Made by a program: the position numbers and the translations under genes. 64,000 nucleotides of DNA from Isoperla grammatica (lineage: Eukaryota; Arthropoda; Insecta; Plecoptera; Perlodidae), in NCBI GenBank assembly GCA_945910005.1, contig OX246740.1, positions 52,116,526 to 52,180,525 of the forward strand, in the 5' to 3' direction. Of this stretch, positions 1 through 11,000 are shown piece by piece (position 1 is the stretch's first letter; every line of letters begins with the position of its first letter). The notes under the pieces are model-generated. The model was not told the origin of the DNA. It made no database searches and was given only the letters and a program-made list of their open reading frames with translations.

Positions 1-774
1 AAGCCACAGCGGCTGAACATTGACAAACATGAATATTTAGAAGATGATGCGAATTGGTGGGAACTTAGTTCCGGTAGTAAACCTCTATTAACTAAGTTAC
101 GTTGGGCAACATTGGGTTACCATCATAATTGGGATACGAAAGTCTACAGTGAAAATGATCGAAGTTTGTTTCCGAAAGATTTAGATAATCTTAGCCGATT
201 CATCGCTACGGCTGCTGGCTTTTCAAACTTTAAAGCTGAGGCTGCCATCATCAACTTTTATCACATGGGCTCCACGTTATCTGGTCACACTGACTATTCG
301 GAAGTCAATCGAGACGCCCCACTCATCTCCGTTAGTTTTGGACAGAGTGCAATATTCCTTATTGGTGGTTTGACAAGAGATGAAAAGCCGACAGCATTAT
401 ATATTCACAGTGGTGACATAGTCATCATGTCTGGAGAAAGTAGACTACATTACCACGGAGTGCCGAAAATATTGCGGGCTCCAGCGAGCCCATGGGACAT
501 GGAATCAAATGTAGAATCCAGTAGCAGTTCTATAGGCCTAAATCTACACAGTAAAAACTCTAATGAAAGTGAAGTGCCTAGAAAGAAGTTGAAAACGTGC
601 ATTGAATCAGGTTCTAAGGATTTAGGATGTGATGAACTTCTCTTAAACAACTGTGAGGATAGTAAATTTTGGGAACCTTTTGAACACTATCTAAGAATGT
701 CAAGAATAAACATGAATGTAAGACAAGTGCTGCTGCCTGGTCAGGAAAAGTTGGAAACTAAACTTGATGTTTGA
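1..774 (+). CDS. ALKBH1: ALKBH1, C-terminal part (nucleic-acid dioxygenase); 5' end outside window
   Basis: Fe(II)/2-oxoglutarate dioxygenase of the AlkB family. Known ALKBH1 proteins demethylate or oxidise bases in tRNA and DNA in the nucleus and mitochondria. The frame is open from base 1 and ends at TGA. It contains the ALKBH1 signature LRWATLGYHHNW, then the iron-binding HxD (His at 286-288, Asp at 292-294, within GHTDYSE), FGQSAIFLIGGL, the HSGDIVIMSG strand, the distal iron-binding His at 454-456 (RLHYHGVP), and the 2-oxoglutarate-binding RINMNVR followed by QVLL near the end. Between the distal His and the terminal helix is a Ser-rich, Lys-rich linker (RKKLKT, NLS-like) that is longer than in the vertebrate protein as I know it. 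The core is intact, so the gene looks functional. Upstream exons lie before the window. Confidence 0.95.
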   Translation, partial: KPQRLNIDKHEYLEDDANWWELSSGSKPLLTKLRWATLGYHHNWDTKVYSENDRSLFPKDLDNLSRFIATAAGFSNFKAEAAIINFYHMGSTLSGHTDYSEVNRDAPLISVSFGQSAIFLIGGLTRDEKPTALYIHSGDIVIMSGESRLHYHGVPKILRAPASPWDMESNVESSSSSIGLNLHSKNSNESEVPRKKLKTCIESGSKDLGCDELLLNNCEDSKFWEPFEHYLRMSRINMNVRQVLLPGQEKLETKLDV

Positions 775-1830
775 CATAATATGTTCATAATGTTTCTAAA
801 TGTAATCTGTAACTATCAAACCCAAATAAATGAAATTGTTACGATCGAAAAATACCCCTTTCGGTATTTATGGAGTGTGCTGTTACACTTTTGAGCTCAC
901 TTTTTTACAAGCAATACACCGAAACTAATTTTTTTTATGTTGCAGCATTAAGTAAATGTTTGTGAACCATTTTAATTATTTTAAGTCTTCAAAATCGTTT
1001 AGCAGTTTATTAATTTGGCCGTTGAAATTCAACCAAATTTCCATTTCGCCGCCGTTACACACGTGTTAAGTGGACTGGGATTCTTCGCAAACTTCAAAAT
1101 AATGGATTTTATTCATAGGATCATGATATAATTTGAAGAACGTATAATTCATTTTTAGTTTTATATGTTATCATAAAACACAAAATGATTGACACCGTCT
1201 TCAAAAGTAAAGTTCAAACTTCGAAATGTAACAGCCCACTGCATTAATAACCCCCGTTTCTTCTTTGATTTCCTGTCTGCAGATCCCACCACTGTAGAGC
1301 CACATTCTGCATGGCTGCTCCTTGCTTCCTTTTTAAAGATTGAGATTTGTGACACTTCTATTCAATACTTTGCCTAGTCAAAACTATGGATGTCATCAAA
1401 GTGAACCTTGTACATTTTTATTGAATACAAGTCAATCTTTCAGTTTAGAAATAATAAATATGAATATGTTACTTATTTTTGTTGTCAATATCATATCAGT
1501 GATGCGTTTTTCATTTGGCATCTTGTCTTAACAATGTAGCCTACAATAAGTAAAATGTTTTCAAAACTTTTCAATTTTTATTTACACACTGTAACCACTT
1601 TTACACATGCCTTTGCTATAGGTACCCTATATTTTACAAGTATTTGCAATAAAGACAATCAACAATGTGGGTTCGTAGCTCTCGTGAGTCAAATTCACAG
1701 CTTAAACATATCATGCATAGTGCTTATCGTTACAGTGTTCACTCTCCATGTGTGCGTGGAATGAAACGAACGTTCTAAGTGACTACGGTAAGTTGTCTTG
1801 TGGCTTGTTAAACGGCTGTGTTCCTTTTAG
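775..1830. other. ALKBH1 3' flank, no clear gene
   Basis: AT-rich sequence. A strong plus-strand splice acceptor (pyrimidine-rich, CTGTCTGCAG ending at 1282) is followed by a short open frame to TAG at about 1375 and an AATAAA at 1648. This could be a terminal exon of an unknown plus-strand transcript. Nothing else is supported. Confidence 0.4.
825..830 (+). terminator. Poly(A) signal AATAAA of ALKBH1
   Basis: A canonical AATAAA lies about 50 bases after the ALKBH1 stop codon, the expected position for a short 3' UTR. Confidence 0.75.
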
Positions 1831-2015
1831 TGTCCTGTGACTCATGTAAGGATGGAAGATCCAGACTGGAGACACAAAATGAACCATCTCGAGGAGGTGG
1901 TAACATTTGACTGCAAGGTGCATCAAGTTCTTAAGCCACTGTCGAGGATTCGCGACACTCCCTTCGTCTACCTGCAAAATGTCAACGAGTCACCTTATGG
2001 GTATTACTGTATTAG
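1831..2015 (+). CDS. Candidate internal exon, unknown protein
   Basis: A 185-base open segment is bounded by a good acceptor (TTCCTTTTAG) and a good donor (ATTAG then GTAAAG). It reads about 61 residues including EDPDWRHKMNHLEEVVTFDC and the end NESPYGYYCIR, with natural-looking composition and no stop. I do not recognise the family. The adjoining exons were not identified and the minus strand is also partly open here, so strand and coding status are inferred only from splice sites and composition. Confidence 0.4.
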
Positions 2016-2852
2016 GTAAAGGGCTTTCTTTTATGAACTAATACATCAGAATATAGAAATCTATTAATTAATTTATTAATCAATTTTGTTATTTATTTAT
2101 TATTTAGTTATTTATTTCATCGTATTCAGTTATAAAAAAAAATGATAAAATTATAAATAACAATAAAAACAAAACAAAATACTGTACTCCTGTATAGGCC
2201 TACAAAAAAAAAACAAGAACAATAAAAATGAATCGAGAAATAAAATAAAATCAAGTAAACGTGCATTAGGCCTATATTAAATAATACCAATAAAGTATTA
2301 TAATAATAATATAAAAAGTATATAATTATGAAGGAGAAATGTGAAATACATCAGTATCCTCTTGTTTGGCAGTCTCCTGCTAATTGAAATCACTGATTTT
2401 AGATACCGTACCCAAGTCTCCGCACTATCACCACGAGGGTATATTGTCATGAATGTAATCTCAATGACAATGCCCAATATGATATATTATATTACATATA
2501 AACTTACAGCCAAGCCTTGCCTTATTCAAGTCACTTTATAACATTAATACGAATTAATTAGTTGAACGTCATTGATATTCGTATGGTCAACCCAGTATTA
2601 ATTTGGTCCTCTTGAAGCTTAGGTACCTAAAGGTTCAGTATTTGCGGAGGCAAAACCTAATGTTGACCAGCCAAACTGACATGTAGATTGTGAGTGAAGA
2701 AGGAAAGAAAATTAAATAGGACATCTTCTCCATTGTGATAGTGTGAAGACTTGAGAATCAGTGATTTCAAGTAGCAGGAGACTGCTAAACAAGAGGAAAC
2801 TGAAACGGTAGACCTATCTAGTATGAAGTTGTCTTCTGTAATGATGATTTAC
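2016..2852. other. AT-rich non-coding stretch with two TAGGCCTA palindromes
   Basis: A-rich and TAA-rich sequence. The 8-mer TAGGCCTA occurs at 2195-2202 and 2267-2274. No gene seen. Confidence 0.5.
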
Positions 2853-3071
2853 CTTTACTTCATGGGACTTCTCTGGTTCATCTGTAATCAAAGTATTTAA
2901 GGTGCATTCCGGTAGCTGATTATCATCACATTCAATCTCTTGTGTCACCTCTTCTAAGCCTTGGACATTTTCAAATTCTGTTTCTTCTGTTTCTGAATCA
3001 TACGTTGATTGCGACTTTGTAAATTTATGGTTTTCTGCATCTCGATTGTAAAGCACATAATTTACAGCCAT
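2853..3071 (-). CDS. Candidate first coding exon, acidic unknown protein
   Basis: Reads from an ATG in excellent context (ACA before, G after) for 73 codons, ending in phase 0 at a donor (AAAG then GTAAAT). The protein begins MAVNYVLYNRDAENHKFTKS and becomes strongly acidic (SETEETEFENVQGLEEVTQE). No domain recognised. Later exons would lie towards lower coordinates, but none was found with confidence. It could be a first exon of an unknown gene or a chance open frame. Confidence 0.4.
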
Positions 3072-4199
3072 TGTATGAGCTAAAAGACAAAGTGTGTATA
3101 GTGTTGGCTAGCTGGCAAAGATACAGATTCTAAGAAGCTACATGATATTATGAGCAACTGCTTTCTGTCAATTTAATGTTTTTATTTATTGTTTTGCTTT
3201 GTTTTTCTAAAAAACAAACTTCATTGTTAAGTGTTTTCACATTTCACATGCATATTTAAAAAATACATTTATTGACTTTTATTGGGTAGTCTCATGTACA
3301 TTTTTAAAATTATTATTCTGTATTAGGATCTACTTTCAAAACATAAAAATATTTCATTTGTGTAACTAAAGACAGTTTTTTATTGAAAAAAAACGAGCTT
3401 ACCATATTTGACTACCACTCGCCAGTTTTGACAACGGCACGAGTAAAAAGTTTCATTGTTTCATCTAGAAGGCAGTGAGTGACAAATTTATGAGGACGGC
3501 CGTTTAAACAAAAAGTGCGGGAAACAGAAAATCGAAAACTTTGAACTTTTGTAGACATTTAATTAATTACTTTAAACACTTTTAGATTACATGTTTTGTG
3601 TTTTTGCATGACCATCTATCTATTTAATATACTTCCACACATTTGGAGACTCATGAGACTTCCCTATTTTACACAGACAAGAGACAAGTTGGTTGTAAAA
3701 AAAATCAAAAAGCCTTGGGGTAATACATAGCTTCTTGTATTATTGTTGAATATTTGTTGTAAGTAAATAATTTAAAAAGTATTTAAAAAGTAGATCAAGT
3801 AGATCCCAACTTCTAGATAAACTAAAAAAAAAAAGGTAATTGCTTTTCAGGGCGAATATGGCTTTGAAATAGAAAAAGTAATGTTAAATATGACCTCACG
3901 CCAGCACACTGTCTATTCTGTCTGGACGTTGTTTGTCTGGAATGTTTGTTTGATTGTAAGAATGTCGCTGGGCTCAGTGCAATGCGTAGACACGTCATCA
4001 GGCTGGGTGAAGAGCATAGCCAGGGTTGCGTTGTTGTCATGGGCGTTCTTCTCAGAGAAAGTCACGTAGACCATACGACCCCTCCCTCCCCCACCCCCCT
4101 CACTGAATCAACCACAAACATGATCATACCATAAGTCCAAACTCTAGTACCCTGGTTATTTTCCACTGAGTACAGCTGCAATCATTATTGATTATTTTG
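3072..4199. other. No feature seen
   Basis: AT-rich sequence with short homopolymers. Open frames around 3880-4130 are short and unsupported. Confidence 0.4.
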
Positions 4200-5404
4200 G
4201 AAGTGTCATCACATGGGTTTATAATATGTTAATCTTAATCTAAGACATAATTTTTTCCTTAAGGGGGGGGGGGGGGGGAGTAAATTGCTTGTTTTAATAT
4301 TATTAACAAACATTTTTTAAATTGTTATCCATGCGTCAATTATCATCACACTACAATTTTTCATTGCAAAAAGCAGTAGAAACTGTACTTACAAAATTTG
4401 CTAAAATAATCATAATTCACCAGTCTTTTTTCTGTGTGGGGGGGGGGGGGGGATAATTACATTTAAATTTGGAACTTATGCAATGTATCGAATGTAAAAT
4501 AGAAACGGTTCAGGCAAATCCAAATTGCGAGTTTCGGTTTAGGAAGAAGTGTTCGATACGATTGTTGTTGTATGCAATGTTTCAAATCAATTAAAATTTA
4601 ATTTTAAAATTTTTTAAAATTCAATTTAAAATTCAGTTGTGCTATGTCGAGAGCATTCGGTAGATAGAATTTAAAACAAGTAAACTGTGTATTGAATGAA
4701 GCCACCATCAGCCGGCATAGTTGGCCGCGGTCGATCTAATAATCCGTGGTCTCTGCGTTCCAGGTTCGAATCCTGGCTTGGGCAGTGGCGTTTTTTCATC
4801 CCCATAAGCACCCACTCATCGTCTCGGTTAGCCTCGTTGCAAAAATATAGGACGTAAAATCTCAAATATCATCATCATTGAAGCTATTCAATGATGAAGG
4901 TCTCTCTCTCTCTCTTGATTGGTATCTCTGTCTCATGCATGATGGTTGGCGGGCGGGACTCGGGAGGGGTTTGATAGCATGATAATACAGTCAGTCAGTC
5001 AGTCAGTCAGTGTCTGTGATAAGTGGAAGGTGGAACTAGCGAGTGCTCCGTTGTGTGTTGTCTGTGCTCCGTATATCGCCCCGTGGAACCGGCTAAATGT
5101 AAGTACAGCTTGCAGGAGCTTTATTACAGGTGGTGTAGGGTTCTGTGTGCTTTTTAAGAAACTTATGTGACTGATTAAAAAGAGAATTGGTGACTGACTG
5201 ATCGCAGGAGCGGCCTACGTATGCCGGCATAGTTTTGAGTGGTCATGATAAAGGTGATACAAAATCGACGCTTTCACGTTTGGCTCTGTAGTTTTTAAGA
5301 ACAGGTGGTTTAGGGGTTCTGTGCGCACTTTGTGACACTTGGGTGACAGTTTAAAAAGTGAACGGAGGATAAGGGGGGGGGGGGAGGGGGGATGGGATTC
5401 GCGT
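4200..5404 (+). repeat. R repeat, copy 1 (~1.2 kb, contains SINE-like unit)
   Basis: First of two adjacent copies sharing the same start (AAGTGTCAT) and internal order: poly-G, TTTAAATTTGGAACT, a tRNA-like SINE core with an exact B box (GGTTCGAATCC) at about 4763, a (TC)n tract, a GTCAG tract, CGCCCCGTGGAACCGG, and a terminal poly-G. Other copies start at 5405, 25517 and 27913. The composite reads as an old SINE embedded in a segment later duplicated as a whole. Confidence 0.85.
4709..4888 (+). repeat. SINE-like element, family B (within R copy 1)
   Basis: A tRNA-like head (GGCCGCGGTCGATC, then a T-arm-like hairpin around GGTTCGAATCC) is followed by a body with CACCCACTCATCGTCTCGG, TTGCAAAAATATAGGACG and an ATC-repeat tail. 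The same head and tail recur, diverged, at 53400 and inverted at 60413 outside the R repeats. This shows a dispersed retroposon rather than only a duplicated segment. Confidence 0.7.
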
Positions 5405-6632
5405 CAAGTGTCATTCATCATATGGGTTTATAATATGTTTATTCTTAATCTAAGACTTATAACATTAATTTTTACCTTGAGGGGGGGGGGGGGGGGGAGT
5501 AAATTTCTTGTTTTAATATTGTTAATAAACATTTTTTAAATTGTTATCCATCAATCATCATCACACTACAATTTTTCATTGCAATTAGCAGTAGAACTGC
5601 GTGCTTACAAAATTTACTAAAATAATCATAATTCACCAGTCTTTTTTTTGGGGGGGGGGGGGGGGGGGTAATAACATTTAAATTTGGAACTCATGCAATG
5701 TATCGAATGGAAAATAGAAAACAATACATGTATGTTAAATTTTCGGTTACGGTTCAGGCAAATCCAAATTGCGATTTTCGGTTCAGGAAGAAGTGTTCGA
5801 TACGATTGTTATTGTATGCAATGTTTCAAATCAATTAAAATTCAATTTAAAACATTTTTAATATTCAATTTAAAATTCAGTTGTGCTATGTCGAGAGCAT
5901 TCGGTAGATAAGATTTAAACAAGTAAACTGTGTATTGAGCCACTATCAGCCGGCGTAGTTGGCCGCGGTCGATCTAGTAAACCGTGGTCTTTGCGTTCCA
6001 GGTTCGAATCCTGGCTTGGGCAGTGGCGTTTTGTCATCCTCATAATCACCCACTCATCGTCTCGGTTAGCCTCTTTGCAAAAATATGGGACGTAAAATCC
6101 CAAATATCATCATCATTGAAGCTATTCAATGATGAAGGTCTCTCTCTCTCTCTCTTGATTGGTATCTCTGTCTCATGCATGATGGTTGGCGGGCGGGACG
6201 CGGGAGGGGTTTGATAACATGATAATACAGTCAGTTAGTCAGTCAGTCAGTGTCTGTGATAAGTGGAAGGTGGAACTAGCGAGTGCTCCGTTGTGTATTG
6301 TCTGTGCTCCCTATATCGCCCCGTGGAACCGGCTAAATGTAAGTACAGCTTGGAGTTTTGATATTACAGGTGGTGTAGGGTACTGTGTGCAGTGTGCTTT
6401 TTAAAAACTTATGTGACTGATTAAAAAGAGAATTGGTGACTGACTGATCGCAGGAACGGGCTACGTATGCCGGCATAGTTTTGAGTGGTCATGATAAAGG
6501 TGATACAAAATCGACGCTTTCACGTTCGGCTCTGTAGTTTTTAATAACAGGTGGTTTAGGGTTCTGTGCGCACTTTGTGACACTTGGGGGACAGTTTAAA
6601 AAGTGAACGGGGGGGGGGGGGGGGGGGAATGG
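5405..6632 (+). repeat. R repeat, copy 2, tandem to copy 1
   Basis: Same order of landmarks as the preceding copy, differing by poly-G length, a 4-base loss near 5938 and scattered substitutions. The SINE-like core is at about 5945-6118. It is followed directly by the S segment, whereas copy 1 is not. Confidence 0.85.
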
Positions 6633-7977
6633 GAGGCGCGTCATATCGTAGGAATGTATGATCGCATGTTGTTGAAGAATCGGCGTCCCACTGTTACGAA
6701 ATACATTGTTTAAACATTAAAGTGTGATATTATAATCATTAATTACATTTGGTTTAGATTGTTTACTGATTGTTGTGGTCACCAAATTGGACGGAAGACA
6801 ATGAATTGTTTTCTCTCTAAAAATGTATTTATTCAACAGGTAATCGAAATATCTTGCGTCGGAGTGTTCCAGGACCAACCACCCCAGGACCGCACGAGTA
6901 GGACGTCGCCCTTGGACGTGGACACCGACCTTGGGAGATCTATCGGTGAGTTGACACTTGCTAACTACTTGTTATTTACAACCTTCCAATGACCTTCCAG
7001 GACGCTGGTCCCACAGTGTATCTCCATCTCTCCCCCCCTTGGTCTCTATCAGCCTCCCCTGATATACCAAGGGGACCCCTCCCCTCTCCCTTGCTCTGTA
7101 TCAGTGCCCCCTGCTTACAACAACCTGTAGATCGGTAGGGTGTCCATTTGTCGCGTTTTTAAAACGGGACAATCCCGTTTTAAAGAGACCTAATTAAATT
7201 AATATTTTAAAAAAATATTGAAATAAATAAAAAATTAAAACGTAAATTTATATTCAAATTTGAACATATCATTCATCGAAAATATATTTTCTTGCATGGT
7301 TGTTCAGATCGTTGTAAATGCTGTCTTAAAGATAAAAATTAGCTCAATCTACTCTAGCCCGTTTTTTTTCATTTTTAACCCTTTGACTCTCACTCTTTTG
7401 TTTATTAATTACAATCAGTGACAACGTTGGATGGTTGATAAAAAATTCATTTCGGGCTTCAATATGGACACCCTAGTCACAGGTCAAAGGTTGCTTGTGG
7501 GTAGAGTTGCGCCGACACATCAGGGGAACACCCTCCTACATGTGTAGCCCACAGTGTAGGGAAGGTTCAAGCGACACAGTTGAAACACTGTCCGCGACCG
7601 ACTTCCAAGCACACATCGCTACACAAGGTACGACGGCGCGATCCAGGCCCGGGATGCGAGGACGTGTGGAGTAGTGGAGTGCGAGAACACTCCAATACCC
7701 GACAGGTCCTTAGGTTGAGTGTCCACGTCACTGGCGTGACACGATACCTGTAGTCAAGGGTGTAAATCCCAGTGGTAATCCATGGTAGTGTATTTTGCTT
7801 TTTCGCACATAATGCCTACTAGGACGGGTGGTGAAAGTTGGTTTTTGGAGGTTTCTCTGGTCGATGGGGTCTGATCTCTCGATTTCGTAGATGAAACTTG
7901 CCAGGGCTGAGTGTACTTGGCGTAAGTCGACCATAAACCGAGGTATTTTAATAAGAATTATGTGACTCGATATACTT
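6633..7977 (+). repeat. S segment, copy 1 (~1.3 kb)
   Basis: Recurs at 26580-27912 and 28966-30317. It contains an exon-like stretch (about 6839-6944) bounded by TTCAACAG and GGTGAGTTG. The predicted residue changes among the three copies are I/V, R/H, D/G, V/L, P/S and T/N, all replacements, which argues against coding constraint. The segment ends just before the 60-bp satellite here and in copy 3. No function assigned. Confidence 0.8.
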
Positions 7978-9640
7978 TTATACAGGCTGGACAGAATACC
8001 TTCTGGATGATGTTAGGTATATAATACAAATATGCTTTTATACAGGCTGGACAGAATAGCCTCTGGATGATGTTAGGTAATACAAATATGATTCTACATA
8101 CAGGCTGGACAGAATACCCTCTGGATGATGTTAGGTATATAATACGAATATGCTTTTATACAGGCTGGACAGAATAGCCTCTGGATGATGTTAGGTATAT
8201 AATACAAATATGCTTTTATACAGGCTGGACAGAAAAGCCTCTGGATGATGTTAGGTATATAATACAAATATACTTTTATACAGGCTGGACAGAATAGCCT
8301 CTGGATGATGTTAGGTATATAATACGAATATGCTTTTATACAGGCTGGACAGAATAGCCTCTGGATGATGTTAGGTATATAATACAAATATACTTTTATA
8401 CAGGCTGGACAGAATAGCCTCTGGATGATGTTAGGTAATAATACGAATATGCTTTTATACAGGCTGGACAGAATAGCCTCTGGATGATGTTAGGTATATA
8501 ATACGAATATGCTTTTATACAGGCTGGACAGAATAGCCTCTGGATGATGTTAGGTATATAATACAAATATGCTTTTATGCAGGCTGGACAGAATAGCCTC
8601 TGGATGATGTTAGGTATATAATACGAATATGCTTTTATACAGGCTGGACAGAATAGCCTCTGGATGATGTTAGGTATATAATACAAATATGCTTTTATAC
8701 AGGCTGGACAGAATAGCCTCTGGATGATGTTAGGTATATGATACGAATATGCTTTTATACAGGCTGGACAGAATAGCCTCTGGTTGATGTTAGGTATATA
8801 ATACGAATATGCTTTTATGCAGGCTGGACAGAATAGCCTCTGGATGATGTTAGGTATATAATACAAATATGCTTTTATACAGGCTGGACAGAATAGCCTC
8901 TGGATGATGTTAGGTATATAATACAAATATGCTTTTATACAGGCTGGACAGAATAGCCTCTGGATGATGTTAGGTATATAATACGAATATGCTTTTATAC
9001 AGGCTGGACAGAATAGCCTCTGGATGATGTTAGGTATATAATACAAATATACTTTTATACAGGCTGGACAGAATAGCCTCTGGATGATGTTAGGTATATA
9101 ATACGAATATGCTTTTATACAGGCTGGACAGAATAGCCTCTGGATGATGTTAGGTATATAATACAAATATGCTTTTATGCAGGCTGGACAGAATAGCCTC
9201 TGGATGATGTTAGGTATATAATACAAATATGCTTTTATACAGGCTGGACAGAATAGCCTCTGGATGATGTTAGGTATATAATACAAATATGCTTTTATAC
9301 AGGCTGGACAGAATAGCCTCTGGATGATGTTAGGTATATAATACAAATATGCTTTTATACAGGCTGGACAGAATAGCCTCTGGATGATGTTAGGTATATA
9401 ATACAAATATGCTTTTATACAGGCTGGACAGAATAGCCTCTGGATGATGTTAGGTATATAATACAAATATGCTTTTATACAGGCTGGACAGAATACCAGA
9501 CAGAATGTTTGTATGCAGGCTGGACAGAATACCCTCTGGATGATGTTAGGTAATACAAATTTGCTTGTATACAGCCTGGACAGAATAGCCTGCTGGATGA
9601 TGTTAGATAATAAAAAAAAACGTTTTTATACAGGCTGGAT
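7978..9640. repeat. 60-bp satellite array, copy A (~27 units)
   Basis: Near-perfect 60-base units with core CAGGCTGGACAGAATAGCCT and GGATGATGTTAGGTA. Edge units are shorter or diverged. Units differ mainly at two sites, A/G in ATACAAATAT and A/G in ATGCTTTTAT. Because 60 is divisible by 3, the minus strand stays open for hundreds of codons. The orthologous array at 30318-32370 is longer. Confidence 0.97.
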
Positions 9641-10209
9641 GATAACATGGTAAATTAACTAATGCCATGTATTTTTGTATTAGTAGGAGGGCTCTAGGGC
9701 GGGGGGGTTTATGGTCGCCGCTAAAGGTTCGAGTAGTCGATTGGTTCTATCGCTTTTGAGAGTATCGGACGTTCACGGCCCTGAGAGCCTTCATGACCTT
9801 CAATTAACCGGGTGTCCCAGTGCGAAGCTATGGTCCCCGTTATGACCGTGTCCCCAGCAATCGTGAGGCCTGGAGGTGACCTAGGCCACTCCTGTGACCC
9901 CCGTCCCTCTGTACCTTGACCTTTAGCTCACGCGACAGTGTTGAGTTTAATAGCGAGCGTTTATTTTAAAGTTTTCTGTTCGTATTTCTAAAACAATTTT
10001 TAAATATCGAAATTGTGCGTGGATCCCAACAGGATCTACAGTTGAATGAATTAAATGTTGCACACATTATTTCGTTATTCGTAGACCCTGATATCTAGCT
10101 GTGATATCTATCTACCCAAAATTTAAATTTTTAAACTTGTTTTCAAGATCTGAACAGAAAACCTTAAAATTCTTACGCTTTGCTAACGTGTAGTCTTATT
10201 AAGCTTGTC
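9641..10209. other. Non-coding, conserved between block copies
   Basis: Unique sequence after the satellite, well conserved in the second block copy. A ~57-codon minus-strand open frame without a start codon is present. No gene supported. Confidence 0.4.
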
Positions 10210-10357
10210 ATGATGTTGCCTCTAACTGTGTTCTTTGTTTTCTGTCTATTTCTGTCGGTATGGGGGCGGTGGCCCCCACCTCCTGTCCGCCGTTGGGCCA
10301 GCAGTGACGTCATCGGGGGCGGCGGGGGTGGCGGGGGAGGCGGCAGCTGGGCAGAAG
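10210..10357 (+). CDS. Candidate signal-peptide first exon, copy A
   Basis: An open frame from ATG encodes a hydrophobic leader (MMLPLTVFFVFCLFLSVWG), then RWPPPPVRRW and a glycine run, and ends at a near-consensus donor (CAGAAG then GTAAGTATG). The second block copy keeps the ATG, donor and phase despite a 9-base (in-frame) deletion in the glycine run. Several residue changes between copies are replacements (M/I, P/S, L/R), so constraint is weak. Downstream exons were not found. It may be a rapidly evolving secreted protein or chance. Confidence 0.3.
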
Positions 10358-11000
10358 GTAAGTATGAGTTCTCATTACACCCTCGTCATAACCCCGGTTG
10401 GTTCCCACAACCATCAACGAGTGTAATAGAGACGACCAATCCCTCCCAACTATAGCTCACCATAGATGAAAATAATTGGTAGTACTTATCAAAAACACTT
10501 TCAAAATTAAAAACTAGAGTTTAAAATTTTGTTAAACAAAATTTATTATTGGAACTATATCGGCCAGTTGACAAAACTATTTAGTTAATTCAAAATAAGA
10601 GACAGAACTTATTTCTTTAAGTATGTGGTTCATCGTAATGTGGTTACGAGTAGATGCGTTTCTAGATGTAAAATCTCTTCTATGATGTGGACAAATCTTA
10701 AATAAATGTACACAGTTTAATGAAACACCGAAATGTGTGTAGATATGGTTTACACAAATATTTTTAAAACTTAAATATCTAAAATATGAGTAATACTCAA
10801 CATAAAAGTTGGTAATAAATTGATTAGTGAGATAATATCTGGCTTCTCACAAATCTTGTGGGTCGATGACGTAGCCAGGAACATATTTCAGGATTGTTGA
10901 TAGTTGTTGTGCTGGACTTCAAATGTGAAGCCAGTCAGTTCATCAGTTGGCTGAAAAGCTGAATAATAAAACTGTACCACAGTTATGAAACAATGAGTGT
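10358..11000. other. Downstream flank of gene X
   Basis: AT-rich. A minus-strand AATAAA (TTTATT on the plus strand, about 10542) could serve gene X. Nothing else seen. Confidence 0.35.

Noticed and set aside
1161..1355. Lysine-rich minus-strand frame near ALKBH1
   Set aside because: No splice or start support. A strong plus-strand acceptor lies in the same place.
6759..6992. Exon-like frame in the S segment (DQPPQDHTSRTSPL) with splice-like borders
   Set aside because: The predicted residue differences among the three copies are replacements and no partner exons are visible. Kept only as part of a repeat.
8396..9466. 356-codon repetitive protein (and 483 codons at 30307-31758)
   Set aside because: Explained by a 60-base satellite period divisible by three. 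Unit variants are not biased to synonymous sites and there is no start or splice context.
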